Shown here piece after piece: positions 11,345 to 22,760 of a stretch of DNA of 64,000 nt. Numbering within the stretch: the first letter of the stretch is position 1; the number at the start of each line of letters is the position of its first letter. A program made the translations under genes and the position numbers. The DNA comes from Shinisaurus crocodilurus. Lineage: Eukaryota; Chordata; Lepidosauria; Squamata; Shinisauridae. The notes beneath the pieces were generated by a model. The model searched no databases, was not told the origin of the DNA, and saw nothing but the letters and a program-made list of their open reading frames with translations. The DNA is taken from contig CM037877.1 of assembly GCA_021292165.1 (NCBI GenBank), forward strand, positions 108,003,858 through 108,067,857, written 5' to 3'.

Positions 11345-11560
11345 TCCCCTAATTTAATATTAAGCAGAAGGGCTCAGATTTTGCTTGCAAACAGCCCCAG
11401 GTCCAATCCCCAGCATCTCCCGGTATAGATTGGAGTGGGGGGAAACCCTGTCAGGAATGCAGGAGAGCTACTGCCAGTCAGTACAGAAAATACTGAGCTA
11501 GATGGACTAATGATCTGACTTGGTATAAGGTGGCTTTCTAAGTTCCTAAATATATCCAAG
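11345..11560. mobile_element. SINE-like interspersed repeat, unclassified
   Basis: The stretch from CCCCAGGTCCAATCCCCAGC to TGAGCTAGATGGACTAATG and GACTTGGTATAAGGTGGCTT has the look of a common reptilian SINE. CCAGGTCCAATCCCC could be a degenerate box B. No second copy was found in this window, so the family assignment is tentative. Confidence 0.45.
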
Positions 11561-11689
11561 AGCAAGGCCTGGAATCTTACTGTCAATTTTGCCCTCCTCC
11601 TGAAATCTTGACTCCCTGCTGCTGAAGTCTGAAGTGGTGCCCTGCTGTTCACAGTACTACACACCCACTAGTGCTAAAACCTGTTTAGG

Positions 11690-12315
11690 TTTTAAGATCA
11701 TCACCTTAGGCTCTGCTCTCCAGTCTCCTTTTTAAGCGGACCTGTTTGGTGAGTACAGGGCCTCTTGTGTGTTAGCACCAAGACAGTGGAATTCCCTCCT
11801 TGGGGAAATCCATTAAGCTTCCTCACTGTCTGCATTTAAGCATGCTTTGAAGACCCTTTTATTCTGGAAGGCTTGTTATCATTCATGTATGTATATGAGC
11901 CTAACAGCATAAGAAAGCCCATCTAGTTCAGCATTTGGTTCACAAAGTGGCCAATCAGATGCCTGTGGGAAGCCCACAAGCAGACTTAACCCTGATCTTC
12001 CTTGAATTTATCTAATCCCCCTTTAAAGCTGTCTTAATTCAATTCCACATCTTGTGGAATTGAAGTTTAAGTATGCACTGGGTGAAGAAGTGCTTCTTGT
12101 TGTCTCTACTCAATCTCCTACCATTCAGCTTCATTGGCTGACACTGGGTTCCAATGTTATGCTGACTTGCTAGTTCTGTTTTAAACTGTGCTGTTTTTAT
12201 TGGTTTTCCCTACTTTGCTCTTGTTGTTGTAATTATTTTTGTGGAAATTATATGTAAGCTGTTTTATGAGGGAACCCCCCTCCCGAAAATGCATAATTTG
12301 TAAATAAATAAATAT
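11690..12315 (+). mobile_element. L2/CR1-like LINE 3' end, split by a CR1 fragment
   Basis: 11765-11880 encodes a degraded C-terminal block (read as ...PRQWNSLL...FKHALKTLLFWKA). The 3' UTR resumes at about 12160 (TTTTATTGGTTTTCCC) and ends in AAATAAATAAATA at about 12315. The CR1 piece at 11905-12160 separates the two parts. Confidence 0.65.
11905..12160 (-). mobile_element. CR1 LINE 3' fragment (nested)
   Basis: As read on +, it begins CATAAGAAAGCCCATCTAG and continues CAAAGTGGCCAATCAGATGC and GGGAAGCCCACAAGCAG. This is the reversed CR1 3' region, also found at 15990, 30920 and, in the other strand, 53900. Confidence 0.7.
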
Positions 12316-13261
12316 AGTGACTGGAGACGTAGCACCTGATTAAATTTCGCCTTCTATGCTGATATTAAAGGTGTTCTCCCTGGGCATAGACTTTGCAATC
12401 TTTACACATGAAACAGTTTGAATCTAGCTCACTTCCTCTAAGGACAAACCGTCAGTTCGGACTGGCACCTCCCCCCCCTTCCCACACGCACACTGAGCGG
12501 CTCTGTGCCTTTTAACAAACGCGCTGCAAGCAGGAAAAAAAATGCTGCTTTCTATATCACTGCATTGCCATACCTGGGAAGTTATGCCTGTTGAACTTCT
12601 GCCTGTAATGCAGCTGATTAAGCACAGGACCTGACAGGTTATAAAATGATGAGAACCTTACTGCCAATCGTGTTTGAAGGAAACTCAAACTGAATTAAGT
12701 CCGGCAGAACATTAGCTAGTCACATCAAATTAATTTCTTCTATGAGAACAAGCTACGGTAATATTCACCAGGACTCAGTCGGAAGGCACATTTGGTGCAA
12801 AAGCTGCTAGTTTATTAACTTCTGCTGCCAAGAAGTCTAAGATGTCGTGGTCTGATTCTTGAATTCTTGAACCATATCCAGGGTTATGCAGATGTTCTTT
12901 TTTGTTATCTTTCCCAGCTTTCATTGAGCTGCTGAAAAATCTTACGTAGCCTAAGCCTGCTGTTGTTGAGGGTGTGCTCTGGGAAAGTTTCTTTTTGTAG
13001 TATTTTCAGCATTATTTGGACTCGTGTGTTCCCTGTGGGCAAATGGAGGGCTGTGTGTGCATGGATGATGAAGTTACAGTGATGTAAACTAACCCTGATG
13101 GAACCACTAATGGGGGAGATGGGTAAGCAGGTTACTGTATAGCGCAGGAAGCACCGAGGAAGGGGAAGACACTGGTGGAGAAGTTGATGGAAAACAGCAC
13201 GCGGGTGGCATTTCAGGTTTTAGTTAAAGGGGGCAGATTCAAGCCAACATTTAAAAGCTTA
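12316..13261. other. No gene seen
   Basis: Unique-looking sequence without repeat signatures. 12600-12770 lacks interspersed-repeat features and is a possible conserved non-coding segment, judged only by absence of repeat motifs. Confidence 0.35.
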
Positions 13262-13269
13262 CTTTAAGA

Positions 13270-13942
13270 CAGGGGTAGGCAACTGTTTTGCCCCACAGGG
13301 CCAGATGCAGTGGTAGGTAGGGGGCCACATCCTGGTGAGGATGGCCGGAGTCAGCAGTGAGCAGTGGGCCTGGCCAGGGCCCACATTCCACTTGTCCCCC
13401 CCTCTCTCACACCCCCCCCTTCTGCCCATGTACATGCATACTTTCACCTACACGGTTCACCTACTCAGACACAGGCCTGTGGCTCACGCTGGCTCACCTT
13501 GTCTGAGTGTGGAAAGCTAAGCAGGGTCAGGCCTGGTTATTACTTGGATGGGAGACCCCTCCTCTAGTTTCCTGCATTGAGCAGGGGGGTTGGACTCAAT
13601 GGCCTTGTAGGCCCCTTCCAACTCTATGATCTATGAAACATACACACAGCAATTTTTCATTGGGAAGACGCCTCCCTACATGCCATTTCCCCCTAACAAT
13701 TGCACTCCCCCAAGTCTGCTGTTCAGGCGTTTGGAAGGCGGGGGAGTATGGTTTGCGTTTATGTATTTATTATATTTCTAATCCACCCAATAACTAATGT
13801 TCTTCCCTTACATGGGGAGGATGGCACAATGTGTGTGCCTGTGGGATTTGGCAACGGCAGTTTGGGCACCTGGAGGGGGGGCTGCATCTGAAGTCCTCCA
13901 AGGGCCACATGTGGCCCTCAGGCCTTTGGTTGCCCATATGTG
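13270..13942. mobile_element. Non-autonomous hAT element carrying a 5S SINE
   Basis: The left end CAGGGGTAGGCAACTG and the right end GGTTGCCCATATGTG are bounded by a perfect 8-bp duplication CTTTAAGA at 13262-13269 and 13943-13950. The 5S SINE at 13478-13636 inserted later, since it lies inside. No transposase. Confidence 0.85.
13478..13636 (+). mobile_element. 5S rRNA-derived SINE, copy 2 (nested in hAT)
   Basis: Begins GTGGCTCACGCTGGCTCA, then carries AAGCTAAGCAGGGTCAGGCC and TACTTGGATGGGAGACC matching 5S rRNA internal promoter sequence. It ends with a CR1-like terminus, CCAACTCTATGATCTATG. Confidence 0.85.
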
Positions 13943-13950
13943 CTTTAAGA

Positions 13951-14489
13951 TATAGTCAAGATTGCAACCTTCAAAAAAACCCCACACCCTATATTTTAAG
14001 AGCATTGTTGTGGGTAGAGATGCAGGTGAAGTTTGCCTGGCTCAGACCTGGATGTGAACTTCAGGAGCTTGTAATGCTTGCCTGAAAGAAGAGGCATCAG
14101 GGAAGAGTCGCAAATCCCCGAATTCTTCTCTGGCTTGGCTTAACCCACCGTCTGCACCCAAAATGACTGGTATGCATGGCCAGGAGAAACCACATTGAGC
14201 TCTCTCTTGGCTGCACAAAGCTGTCACAGGTGCCCAGCGGTCTGGGACCCACAGTTTTTGCAGGTACATCTGTTAAATCCAGAGTATAAACCTCTCATGA
14301 TCCCTGACTAGATTGGTGAGGGAGGAAAGCCCACCCTCTGTAGAGGGCTTTTTTGCCCCAAGGGTCCTGAGCAGGAATGGCTAGCTACCCCCACACACAC
14401 ACCAGTGTTTCTGCAGGCACAGCTTGTTCATCCTGCTATTCAAGCCCACCCATGCAAAGGACCCTCTTGGTTTCACGGGTACTGCCTTC
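13951..14489. other. No gene seen
   Basis: No recognisable gene or full repeat; short CACACA stretch at about 14393. Confidence 0.4.
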
Positions 14490-14726
14490 ACTGTGGTGTA
14501 GTGGTGAGAGTGTTGGACTGGGACTCGGGAGACCCTGGTTCTAGCCCCCACTTGGCCATGAAACTCACTGGGTGACTTTGGGCTAGTCACTGACTCTCAG
14601 CCTAACCTACCTCACAGGGTTGTTGTGAGGATAACATGGAGAGGAGGAGGAGGATTATGTAAGCCGCCTTGGGTTCCTTGCAGGAAAAAAGGCGGGGTAT
14701 GAATAGAATAAATAAATAAAATAAAT
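14490..14726 (+). mobile_element. Sauria-type SINE, copy 2
   Basis: The head TGTGGTGTAGTGGTGAGAG (box A) and CCCTGGTTCTAGCCCC (box B) are followed by the shared body (ACTCTCAGCCTAACCTACC) and a tail ending GGCGGGGTATGAATAGAATA then AAATAAATAAA. The copy is close to full length. Confidence 0.9.
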
Positions 14727-15049
14727 GTGTGGTGCATTTCTCCCCTCACTACCTGAAGCTGTCATTTTGCAGCCAGGAATCTGGGAGGGTTGCAAGTGAG
14801 CCCTGACTGTCAAATCGAGGATGTGAGGATGGAGTTATAATTGGCTGAGAAAAGAGCTGAGCTGTTACCACAATTTTTGGGGAAATGACTTGGTTTATTT
14901 CCAAACCAAGTCAAAGTCAGCTATGGACAGCTTGCCTACCTCTAGCTGTGGTTAATTTTCTATACCTTGGAATATCCAGATGGAAGTAAGAATAATCATG
15001 TGTTCTCTGAAACAGGGGATGGTGAAGGGAAAGGCGTTGCCCCCGTCTT
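14727..15049. other. No gene seen
   Basis: No gene or repeat boundary identified. Confidence 0.35.
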
Positions 15050-15146
15050 CAGCCTTCCCCAACCTGGTACCCTCCAGATGTGTTGGACTACAACTCCCAG
15101 CATATCCCAGCCAGCCTCTGGAGGACACCAGGTTCGGGAAGGCCAC
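15050..15146. mobile_element. Palindromic hAT MITE, shortened
   Basis: CAGCCTTCCCCAACCTGGT at the start is mirrored by ACCAGGTTCGGGAAGG at the end, with the CTCCAGATGTGTTGGACTAC core. The loop side of the right arm is deleted. No clear target duplication. Confidence 0.65.
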
Positions 15147-15247
15147 CCCAGCTCCTTAGATAATGCCACTGAGTGCTACCAATGAAAGGCAGCTCTGGAA
15201 CTCATGTTCCCTCCCTTCCCAGTCACATTCTCTTTTATCTCATCAGC

Positions 15248-15502
15248 TAAGGCCTGATTCACACATGCATAGCATCTTATTCGATGGCGCCATACTACAT
15301 TACTGTACACTTGATGGATGGCAGCTCGGTGTATGAGCTGAAGCCATTGAAAAGCAGTGCACATGAGGTGATACAAAAACTCCTTCTGTGGAGTTTTTGT
15401 AATGGGCCATAGGTGTAATGGCCCATTCGCTTGAGATCACTTGATGTTGCCGCTCTCAGCTGGTGAGCATGCATGTGTAAAGTAATCCTTTGGCCTTCAG
15501 GT
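15248..15502. repeat. Inverted-repeat element (GCCTGATTCACACATGCAT family)
   Basis: AAGGCCTGATTCACACATGC at the left is mirrored by GCATGCATGTGTAAAGTAAT ... GGCCTT at the right. The interior contains a hairpin around TCCTTCTGTGGAGTTTTTG. A related fragment may lie at 24400-24640 (ATGCATGTGTGAATGAGCC). Probably a MITE, superfamily uncertain. Confidence 0.5.
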
Positions 15503-15989
15503 TTTTGAGGGCCTACCCTTTCACCTATATCCTGTCTTTATAGCCATCTTTCTTTATTGTGGTCATTAAATCATTTGCACAGTGTGTAATATCCTGGAAG
15601 ACAATCTTACTCGGTCACGAGTGATCGCCTGACTGACTGAATATCCAATGGGGCCTCTGAGCGCCCGCTCATTCTGTGGCACCAGCAGGACCCAGCACTA
15701 GTAAAGTGGGGAGTTAATGCTTCGTAAAGGAAGCCCAGAAACAAGTGGAAATGCTCATTTTGGATTGCTTTTAGAACCACTAGCTTCCTGTTGTGCCACC
15801 GCTGTTGCCTGCTGATTGGGATACTGCCCAATGACTCCACCCGAAACAAATGCTGCTTGAGTTCTCCAATATAAAATGTCATAAAATGGCACCTACAAAT
15901 ACTTTTTTGAGTTCAAACTTTAGTACCTACTATAAAACAACTATAAAAAACTGCCAAATATCGGAAACCAAATACTGAACTAAAGTATC

Positions 15990-16142
15990 ATAACATAAGA
16001 AGAGCCATGCTGGATCAGGCCAAGGTCCATCTAGTCCAGCATTCTGTTCACACAGTGGCCAACTAGCTGCCCACGGGAAACCCACAAGCAGGACACAAGT
16101 GCAGCAGCACCCTCCTGCCCATGTTCCCCAGCAAAGCCAACA
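15990..16142 (-). mobile_element. CR1 LINE 3' fragment
   Basis: As read on +, CATAAGAAGAGCCATGCTGG, TCCATCTAGTCCAGCATTC and CACAGTGGCCAACTAGCTGC form the reversed CR1 3' terminal sequence. A family-U1 relative is inserted at its end. Confidence 0.75.
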
Positions 16143-16390
16143 CACAAGGCCAGTGTCAGGGGTCAGTACTGCTGGGTACCTGCTGAGCCCCACAGCCCAG
16201 TAGAGGGCCCACGTCTGACTCCCCTTGCCCCTTTCCCCTCCTCCTTGCTGCTGCTGGTTGTTCCTCAGCCCTTTCCTAGTGTACAAGCAGTGAGGAGAAC
16301 AAGCAGAAGGAGGAGCACCCTCCACTTGCCTTGCCCTCTTCTTCTCGGCAGTGGTGCAGATTATGGGGGAAGGGTTCACTGCTAACACTG
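16143..16390. mobile_element. Non-autonomous hAT-like insertion in CR1 (divergent U1 relative)
   Basis: A perfect 8-bp duplication AGCCAACA flanks it (16135-16142 and 16391-16398). The start CACAAGGCCAGTGTCAGGGG resembles the terminal sequence of the repeat at 47552 (CAGGGCCAGCGTCAAGGG), and the end is CTAACACTG. No coding content. Confidence 0.6.
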
Positions 16391-16404
16391 AGCCAACACT
16401 GAAA

Positions 16405-16500
16405 ATTAGGAACATATGAATTGCCTTATTCATCAGACCAAAGTCCTTCTAGTCCAGCATTCTATTTCCACCAGTAGCCAGAAGCTAGCCTCAAAGCCAT
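16405..16500 (-). mobile_element. CR1 LINE 3' fragment, second piece
   Basis: GGAACATATGAATTGCC, CATCAGACCAAAGTCC and TCTAGTCCAGCATTCT, as read on +, give another reversed CR1 tip directly downstream of the previous one. Confidence 0.6.
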
Positions 16501-16600
16501 GAATATTCTAGGGATATATGAGAATTTCATTGGGGTGTGTGTGAAAATCCAATGGACTTTTCCAGTTCAGCCCCCCAGATTTTGTTCCACCCCCCCCCCC

Positions 16601-16610
16601 CCCGCTAGTA
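16601..16610. repeat. C homopolymer end
   Basis: Within GTTCCACCCC a run of about 16 C residues (about 16590-16605) precedes GCTAGTATAAAC. It explains a frameshifted chance frame. Confidence 0.6.
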
Positions 16611-16667
16611 TAAACTCGATTTGTACTGAGTGGAGCCAGCACATGGATTTCTGGGTTTTTTTTAATG

Positions 16668-17400
16668 GTGGAAATTTGCGCATTTTTAAATTTGGCCTTG
16701 AAATTTGCGCAACTTGTAATAAAATAATGAAAAATTGTTCTTTTGCAAGTGCGCACCTGCGCACTTACGGGGATCCGAAATGAAAAGTCTTGCCTTGTCA
16801 ATGCCCTGGGAAGTCTCTTCTGAAAATGCAGGAGGTGCTGGGGAAAGTGGAAAAGTGCAAGCCACCCTACTTACAGGAGCTGTCAGTATGTATATGCAGA
16901 TGTCCCTGTGAAACCCCCCTGCTTAGCCCTGTCAAACATTTTTTAAAAGGAAGCCTGTGTTTTGACAGCTCCTGTAAATGGGGTGGCTTTCAGTTTTTCC
17001 ACTTTCCTGAGCACCTAGAGGCTCAGGAAAGGGTGGGAAAGGTGCGGGACACTGAGAACTGTCAGGTCCACATATAAAAACTAGAGGATCTTGCTGCAAA
17101 GGTGGCGATCTACTGGCCATGCCCTTTCATGAGCAAAGATCCCTTTGTGGCTTTGCTTTCACTTGACAGCTCGCATTTTGATAGCTGTCAGGGAAAACAA
17201 AGCAACAATGTAACCTATTTGTAGCCTTGTTTTCTCAATGTTCCTGGATGGTGCCTCTTGTAGGAGACACTTCCCTGGACATTGACGAGGCAAGGCTTTT
17301 CATTTTGGACCCCTGTAAGTGCAAAAGACCGAATTTTTGTTTAAAATTTAATTTGCGCAAATTACAATTTCCTCAAATTTTAAGACCAATTTTTTAAAAA
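16668..17400. repeat. Multi-hairpin fold-back element, ~0.7 kb
   Basis: Several nested inverted repeats are visible: 16761-16813 with 17270-17322; 16835-16885 with 16962-17014; and a third hairpin at 17141-17205 (GGCTTTGCTTTCACTTGACA against CTGTCAGGGAAAACAAAGC). AT-rich outer arms with TTTGCGCAA motifs flank these (16668-16740 and 17330-17400). True ends may lie further out, near 16508 (TAGGGATA) and 17532 (CCATACCTA). No coding content; probably a non-autonomous DNA transposon. Confidence 0.65.
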
Positions 17401-17544
17401 TAAATAAATGCATGAATTACTCACAGACTTTGGGGGGGGATTCAGTGGAGTCTGCTGCCTCTTGCTGGATTGGAAATGTGCGGAATTTTGTCAGTCTTAG
17501 ACTAAATGGAATTCCCAGCATTGCCCATACCTATTTGCAACATA

Positions 17545-20030
17545 TCAACATTTGCATAGGAGAATAGTGGTGAGATTCATGTTAGCTTTTCCTCACAAAG
17601 GTGTAGTGGAGATGAATGAACCAAGAACTGTAAAAGTAAGTGGCAAACTCGGCCTGCTGTTCAAATTTCCATTGAAAATAACGTGGTTTGGTTCCATTCC
17701 TTGTAATTGGTTTAGTATTGGTGTTTACAAGAGGCATTGACAAAAATATTTATTATTTATTTCTTATTTCTCCCCATGACCTAGAAATGTACTTTTTTTT
17801 TTTTTTAAAGGAAGGTTGCAGTTCAATACTAACCAAGTCCGTGTCTTTAGGGTGGCAGCCTTAGGGTATATGTTATCCATGCTGCAAAGCAGTATTGATT
17901 TTTATAGCAGGTTAACTGTCATGTAAAGAATGCTGCCAAATTGCAGGTTGGTAAGGGTGTTGAGAATTTTGTGTTGGAAAGCCTGAGCCCCTCTCACAGA
18001 TCTACAATTCACAATGTTTGCGGTGAGGAGGAATTACTAATATGCCTTTTTAAGTCTACAGAGCTGATACATTCTTGGAATGTCAGGAAGATAATAATCT
18101 GTGGGCTGAACAAGACCTCGAGGGCCACATGAGGCCTAATGGACTATGCATGTTGTCAGTCCTCAGTTTAATGAAGGATTGCCTTTCTCAGCACTGCAAT
18201 GAGTAAAGTTAATGGACATACCCAAATACGTTGCAAAAGGCTTTGGTTTTTCAGGCAGACACTGAAAGTATTTCTGCACTGTTTCAGGTAGAATGTCAGG
18301 GTATTCTTCTGCAGGGGCTGTGGTTTTCAAGCTTCCCACCACCTTCAGAGAACCCTTCATGCATGAAAGTATCCGAGGAATGCTTGCTTGTTGTATGTAG
18401 ACAGATTCTGGGGCAGGTTCTAGGGCGTGCTATTGGTTCATGTGTAGGGAGGAAGGGTCACTTAGGCCTGCTAGAGCCTAACCACCACACTGTGTGAACT
18501 GAGATTACACCCAACCAGGGCTGTTGCTTTCTATTTGCCAGGGTCTCGGATTTATTCCCCAGAGCCCTGGGAAATATTGCTGCATGCATGGCTTAATTAC
18601 AATTTTCAAGGGGGATTGCTGCTGGGTGGGGAAGGGTTAATGCTGCTCCCCTTTCCACATGCTGCAACACCGACACACAACCCGCCCCCCTTCCGCTGCA
18701 CAGCAATTAAGCTTAGCAAAAAGCTTTTCCCATTGGTTTAGGATTATCTGGGTCAGGGAGCAAATTAATTGAAGAATTTATTTTATTTGGGATGATGGAT
18801 GAGAAATAAATTGACTGGCTTTGCCTCCCGTGAAATTTAATTTGAGTCATTTCTAAATTTGCATATATAGATATAAATTAGCATGTGCAGATTTTATGCA
18901 GATTTGTGTCCTATGGCTCTGGTCCCCGAATCTTTTAGGTGCCTAGCAACACCCATGCACCCAACTTTCCCCAGCTGCTGCACATTTCAGGGGAAACTTG
19001 GAAATAGTGGACAAGATGCCTATTTGGGATCTGCCCACCATTTTTGTCTTCTCACGGAGGAAGCCCTGCTAGAGAAGACACCAAAAACTATTCATAGTAC
19101 ACAAGTAAGATTGGTGGGGATGGGGGGGGGTATCATTATGCCAGTGGGCAAACCTTTTTGATGGTGGCCAGAAACCATCCTGGTAGAGAAGGCATCAGCC
19201 CTAGGTTTTTAGATATTTATTTGATCCCTTTTTCAAGGGTGCTCCAGTCAGATGAAGGATTTTAAATGTATGCAAGGAGATGCTGCATCCAGCAATCCTG
19301 TTTTGAATACACACACAGGCACCCAAATGCTGATATTATTATTATTTTCCTTGCAGCTTCTTTTGGGTGTCAGTCAGCAGAGAACAAGCAGTACAATCCA
19401 ACCCAGACGCACCTCCTTTTGTAGTTTTATGATAATCTCTTCCAACATTGGTCTGTTTTATATTTAACATATTAAACTCGATGATGATATGGATTTGAGC
19501 AGGGTGGGGGGAATGTAGCAAGGTGCACTTATGCCAACGCATTGTCTCTTCTGACATATTTTTCTCAGCGTGACTGCCGTCCCCCTACCTTGTTGCACTG
19601 ATGAATTACATGAGATGAATATCAGAGATCTGGGTTTGAAATGGTGAGCCAAGACGGCAGTAGCAACAACAGCAGCAGCAGCAAAGCAGAAACATAACGC
19701 GGATGAACCTCTATTGTTTCTATTTCGGGAGCGCATCGAGTGATTAGTTTGGGTAACAGTAACATCACATTACCTTCTACAGGCTGGAAATGTCTTTTAA
19801 AACTGAAGCCATGTGATGCGATGCTGTAGACAGAGCCAAGTGGAATACATCAAAGAGTGCCTTGATGCAGATGTTTCATGCAGAAGAAAATTAGGTCAGA
19901 GACCACTTCAATTTCAGCTTCTGCCAGGCTTGTTTGAGAGCTTCCAGTGAATTCCTAATGAATAGCTTCTAGGGCACTTTTCTCTCATTCAGTCACAAAC
20001 TACCACGGCCAGATGAGCCTCCCTTGTGGA
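17545..20030. other. No gene seen
   Basis: 2.5 kb without a recognisable gene or well-bounded repeat. Features are a T-run at 17791, G-run at 19120 and a short AGC-rich patch at 19665. Open frames are under 100 codons and without family motifs. Confidence 0.4.
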
Positions 20031-20031
20031 A

Positions 20032-20035
20032 TCTC

Positions 20036-20069
<34 letters not shown>
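20032..20069. repeat. (CT)n microsatellite
   Basis: A run of CT dinucleotides with one interruption (CTGTCT). Confidence 0.95.
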
Positions 20070-20109
20070 AATCTCCCTCCCCCCCTCTCTCAGAAAAGAA
20101 AAATCTGTT

Positions 20110-20980
20110 ACTTGGTATTCTGAGTTTCCTGAGCGTTTCTTACACACACCTAAGAGAGACCAAGGTAGCACAATCTATTGACTTTCAGTCTATGAATGCA
20201 GAGCAAATAGGAGTAAAGGAACACTGGCTAAAAACTTGCCTACACTCACTGCCATGGCTGTGCCTTTTAGCCTTTCAACAGCTCATCCTGGAGAAAGGCT
20301 ACCTAGGTTGGAACCGGTGGAGAATTTGTCAATATCGAAGCAACGTCCCCACCCCCAGAATCTCTCTGTTAAAAGACCGGAGGAACCGGGGATGAAGAAG
20401 ACAAGCTCCTCTTGACAAAAAGATAGAAAACTGACACTTTTCTTCCTATGTCTTCCTACATTTCTTATATGCACCACCGACAAATCAGGTGCACCCCCCA
20501 CCCCACTAAACTGTTTCTCAAGAACAACAAAAATACTGTAAGTCAACACCACCACAGCCTCTCTGTCAGAAGACATGGAAGAACCGAGTGCAGCCCCACT
20601 CTCCAATGACATAAGCGTTTCCCCTTTTTTCCTTGCCCTTGTGATAGTCTTTGAGGAGGAAATATTCCCCCTACATCAAATGGGATGAAAAAAATATTCT
20701 GCATCCTGTCATTATCCTTGAGGAGGGAAATGACATATTGTATGATGGGATTAAAAAAAAAGTATTATAGTTTAGGGGGGGAAACTGCAGCATTGTATTC
20801 CTTGAGGGGAAATAGACTTGTATTCAATTGACCCAAAAATATGGTGGATATATGAGTTCTTTCATGCCTCCATTTTCATGCACATGATTTTCTTCCACCC
20901 CATAATCCACAGATGTAGTAGACTGCTTTCATTAAAAGAACTTACAGATGCAGGATGGTTACAACCACCTTTTTAAAAAT
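20110..20980. other. No gene seen
   Basis: No gene found. The segment has repeated GAGGAGG/GGGGAAA motifs around 20650-20810 that look like degenerate internal repetition. Confidence 0.35.
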
Positions 20981-20984
20981 GTCC

Positions 20985-21062
20985 TTTTTTTTTTTTGGCT
21001 GGCTGGGGAATGCTGGGAGTTGTAGGAGTTTTTTCTGTCCAAACATGCATAGGATTGCGCCC
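20985..21062. repeat. MITE fragment plus CATGCATAGGATTGC motif
   Basis: GGCTGGCTGGGGAATGCTGG and GAGTTGTAG match the right arm of the palindromic hAT MITEs. The following AAACATGCATAGGATTGC is the 18-base motif shared with 80-97 and 62053-62070. Confidence 0.5.
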
Positions 21063-21246
21063 TAACGGAGATCCGCAAGCATGAGCTGGCTTCTATGCAC
21101 ACAACTGATGTGGATATCGATCTGCCTCACAATATTCATCAGGCGGCATTAAACTAGTTGGATGCATCTTTTAATACAGATTGCATCCCCATGTGGCAGC
21201 CCTATTTTATGCATCTGGAGTTGAACTGGGACCAGAAATTCTAACA

Positions 21247-21325
21247 GTTCAACCCTATAACCTGTAAGTAAGTCCCATTGAATTCAATGAAGCTTATTCC
21301 CAGGAAAGTGCATATAGGATTTAGG
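21247..21325. repeat. Short dispersed repeat (AAGTCCCATTGAATTCAATG type)
   Basis: Contains TAAGTCCCATTGAATTCAAT, then CTTATTCCCAGGAAAGTGCA and TATAGGATTTA. The same arrangement recurs at 55525-55760 and 60295-60370, bounded by CAATCCTATGCATG-type ends. Confidence 0.55.
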
Positions 21326-21329
21326 TAAG

Positions 21330-22397
21330 GCACCTAAAATGCTCAGAAGAATGCACCTAATTCTGAATCTTGATGACTATTTGTTTATGTTCAACCTGCA
21401 ATGTTGCTCTTTTAGGATGATAAACGTAGAGTAAACCAATTTCCTTATGGTGTGACCCCAAATCCATACCTCTGATGGGATGTAAGGAAGTTGAAATGTG
21501 GTCAGTGAGTGTGCATAAGACTGCAGTTTTAATATCCTGACAATGGTAATCACAAGGCTCATTAGACACTTTTTCCAGGCCTAATGGTTGCCAAGCTGAA
21601 CCAAGTGTGGTTTGTTGATGTACAACCCAATCCTATCCCACACTTTAACAACAGAAGGTTACACTGCAATGTTAATGTGGCATCCTATTACTAGGCAAGC
21701 AGAGCAGAACCACAGAGCTAAGTCTCACTTGCCTTCTCTGCTTGGTAGTTGGCAGTTTCTCAGTGTCTGGGCAATCGTTTCTATCATGCCAGAGTCAGGA
21801 TTCATTTTCCTCTGTGCTGAGCTCAGGAAATCAGAGAGCTGTTTCATTAAAAGATTAAAATGTATGACTTTGCAGAACCAACATTGCTCTTTGAAAGTTC
21901 ACACCATCATTCTGACAGAAGGAAAATCACATTGCTCAGATGGTTTAGGGTGAAGAGCGTCTCCTCTCTAATGGATTATCAGGAATACCCAGCACTTGAG
22001 AGAAAATCTCTAAAAGGCGTATTTATATAAGTGTCCCCCACCCCCACATGAGGTGGTATTTTATAATGCCTTCATGATGGAAACCTACATCGTCCTGGGT
22101 AGAATCCAAAGCCCATTAGAACTGTGAGAAAGTGGAAATGTAACTCTTTGGCTACCCAAGGGCTGGGTTCATAAATCTCATTCTCACTTGCCTGAGCCTC
22201 TACTGAGAGAACCAGTTTTGACTGGGTGACTTGTCACACCACTCACACACCAGGATTGCCATCTTTATTTCAGTATACTGTAGTAAGTAAAAGAGAATAA
22301 CATTAGATGTGTAAAGTACAATTCCATTCCCCCTCCCAGGTGTCCCAGAGTTAGCTATGTTTTTTTTCCACATGTACAGTGAACAAATACAGGTGGT
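21330..22397. other. No gene seen
   Basis: No recognisable gene or bounded repeat. Confidence 0.35.
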
Positions 22398-22405
22398 AAC
22401 TCAGC

Positions 22406-22752
22406 CAGTGCAAGCTCAAGGTTTTTGAGGGTCCTTGGCCAGATACCCTTGATGTCCGCTCCCTCTGTGAGTCTACCTTCTCACCACCATTGCCACCAGC
22501 TGCTGTTGCTCCTCATCCTCTTTTCATCATTGCTGCCACTTGCTTGCTTGACAGGCAGAAAGCCAGTGAGCAAGGAGGCCATGGCATCTACTGTTCCTCC
22601 TTCTTACCACCACCATTGCCTGGGCCAGATCAAGAGGCAAGTAAACAAGCAGGTTGCAATGGTGATGAGGAGGAGCAAGTCCAGGGGGCTCTTGTCACTG
22701 GGCCCTTGTTGGGGTGTGGGCCCAGCCATGCCTATTCTTGATGCCAGCCCTG
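22406..22752. mobile_element. Family U1 copy 1 (non-autonomous hAT-like)
   Basis: Shares an ordered ~350-bp sequence with 58374-58729 (same strand) and 47552-48161 (reverse): GAGTCTACCTTCTCACC, GTTGCTCCTCATCCTCTT, TTGCTTGACAGGCAGAAAGC, CCAGTGAGCAAG and GATGAGGAGGAGCAAG. The ends read CAGTGC and GCCAGCCCTG. Flanking 8-mers AACTCAGC and ATCCCAGC match at 6 of 8. No transposase; the chance frames are not conserved between copies. Confidence 0.65.
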
Positions 22753-22760
22753 ATCCCAGC

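Noticed and set aside
14490..14560. A tRNA gene
   Set aside because: Box A and B-like words belong to the Sauria SINE head; no cloverleaf and the same body follows in five copies.
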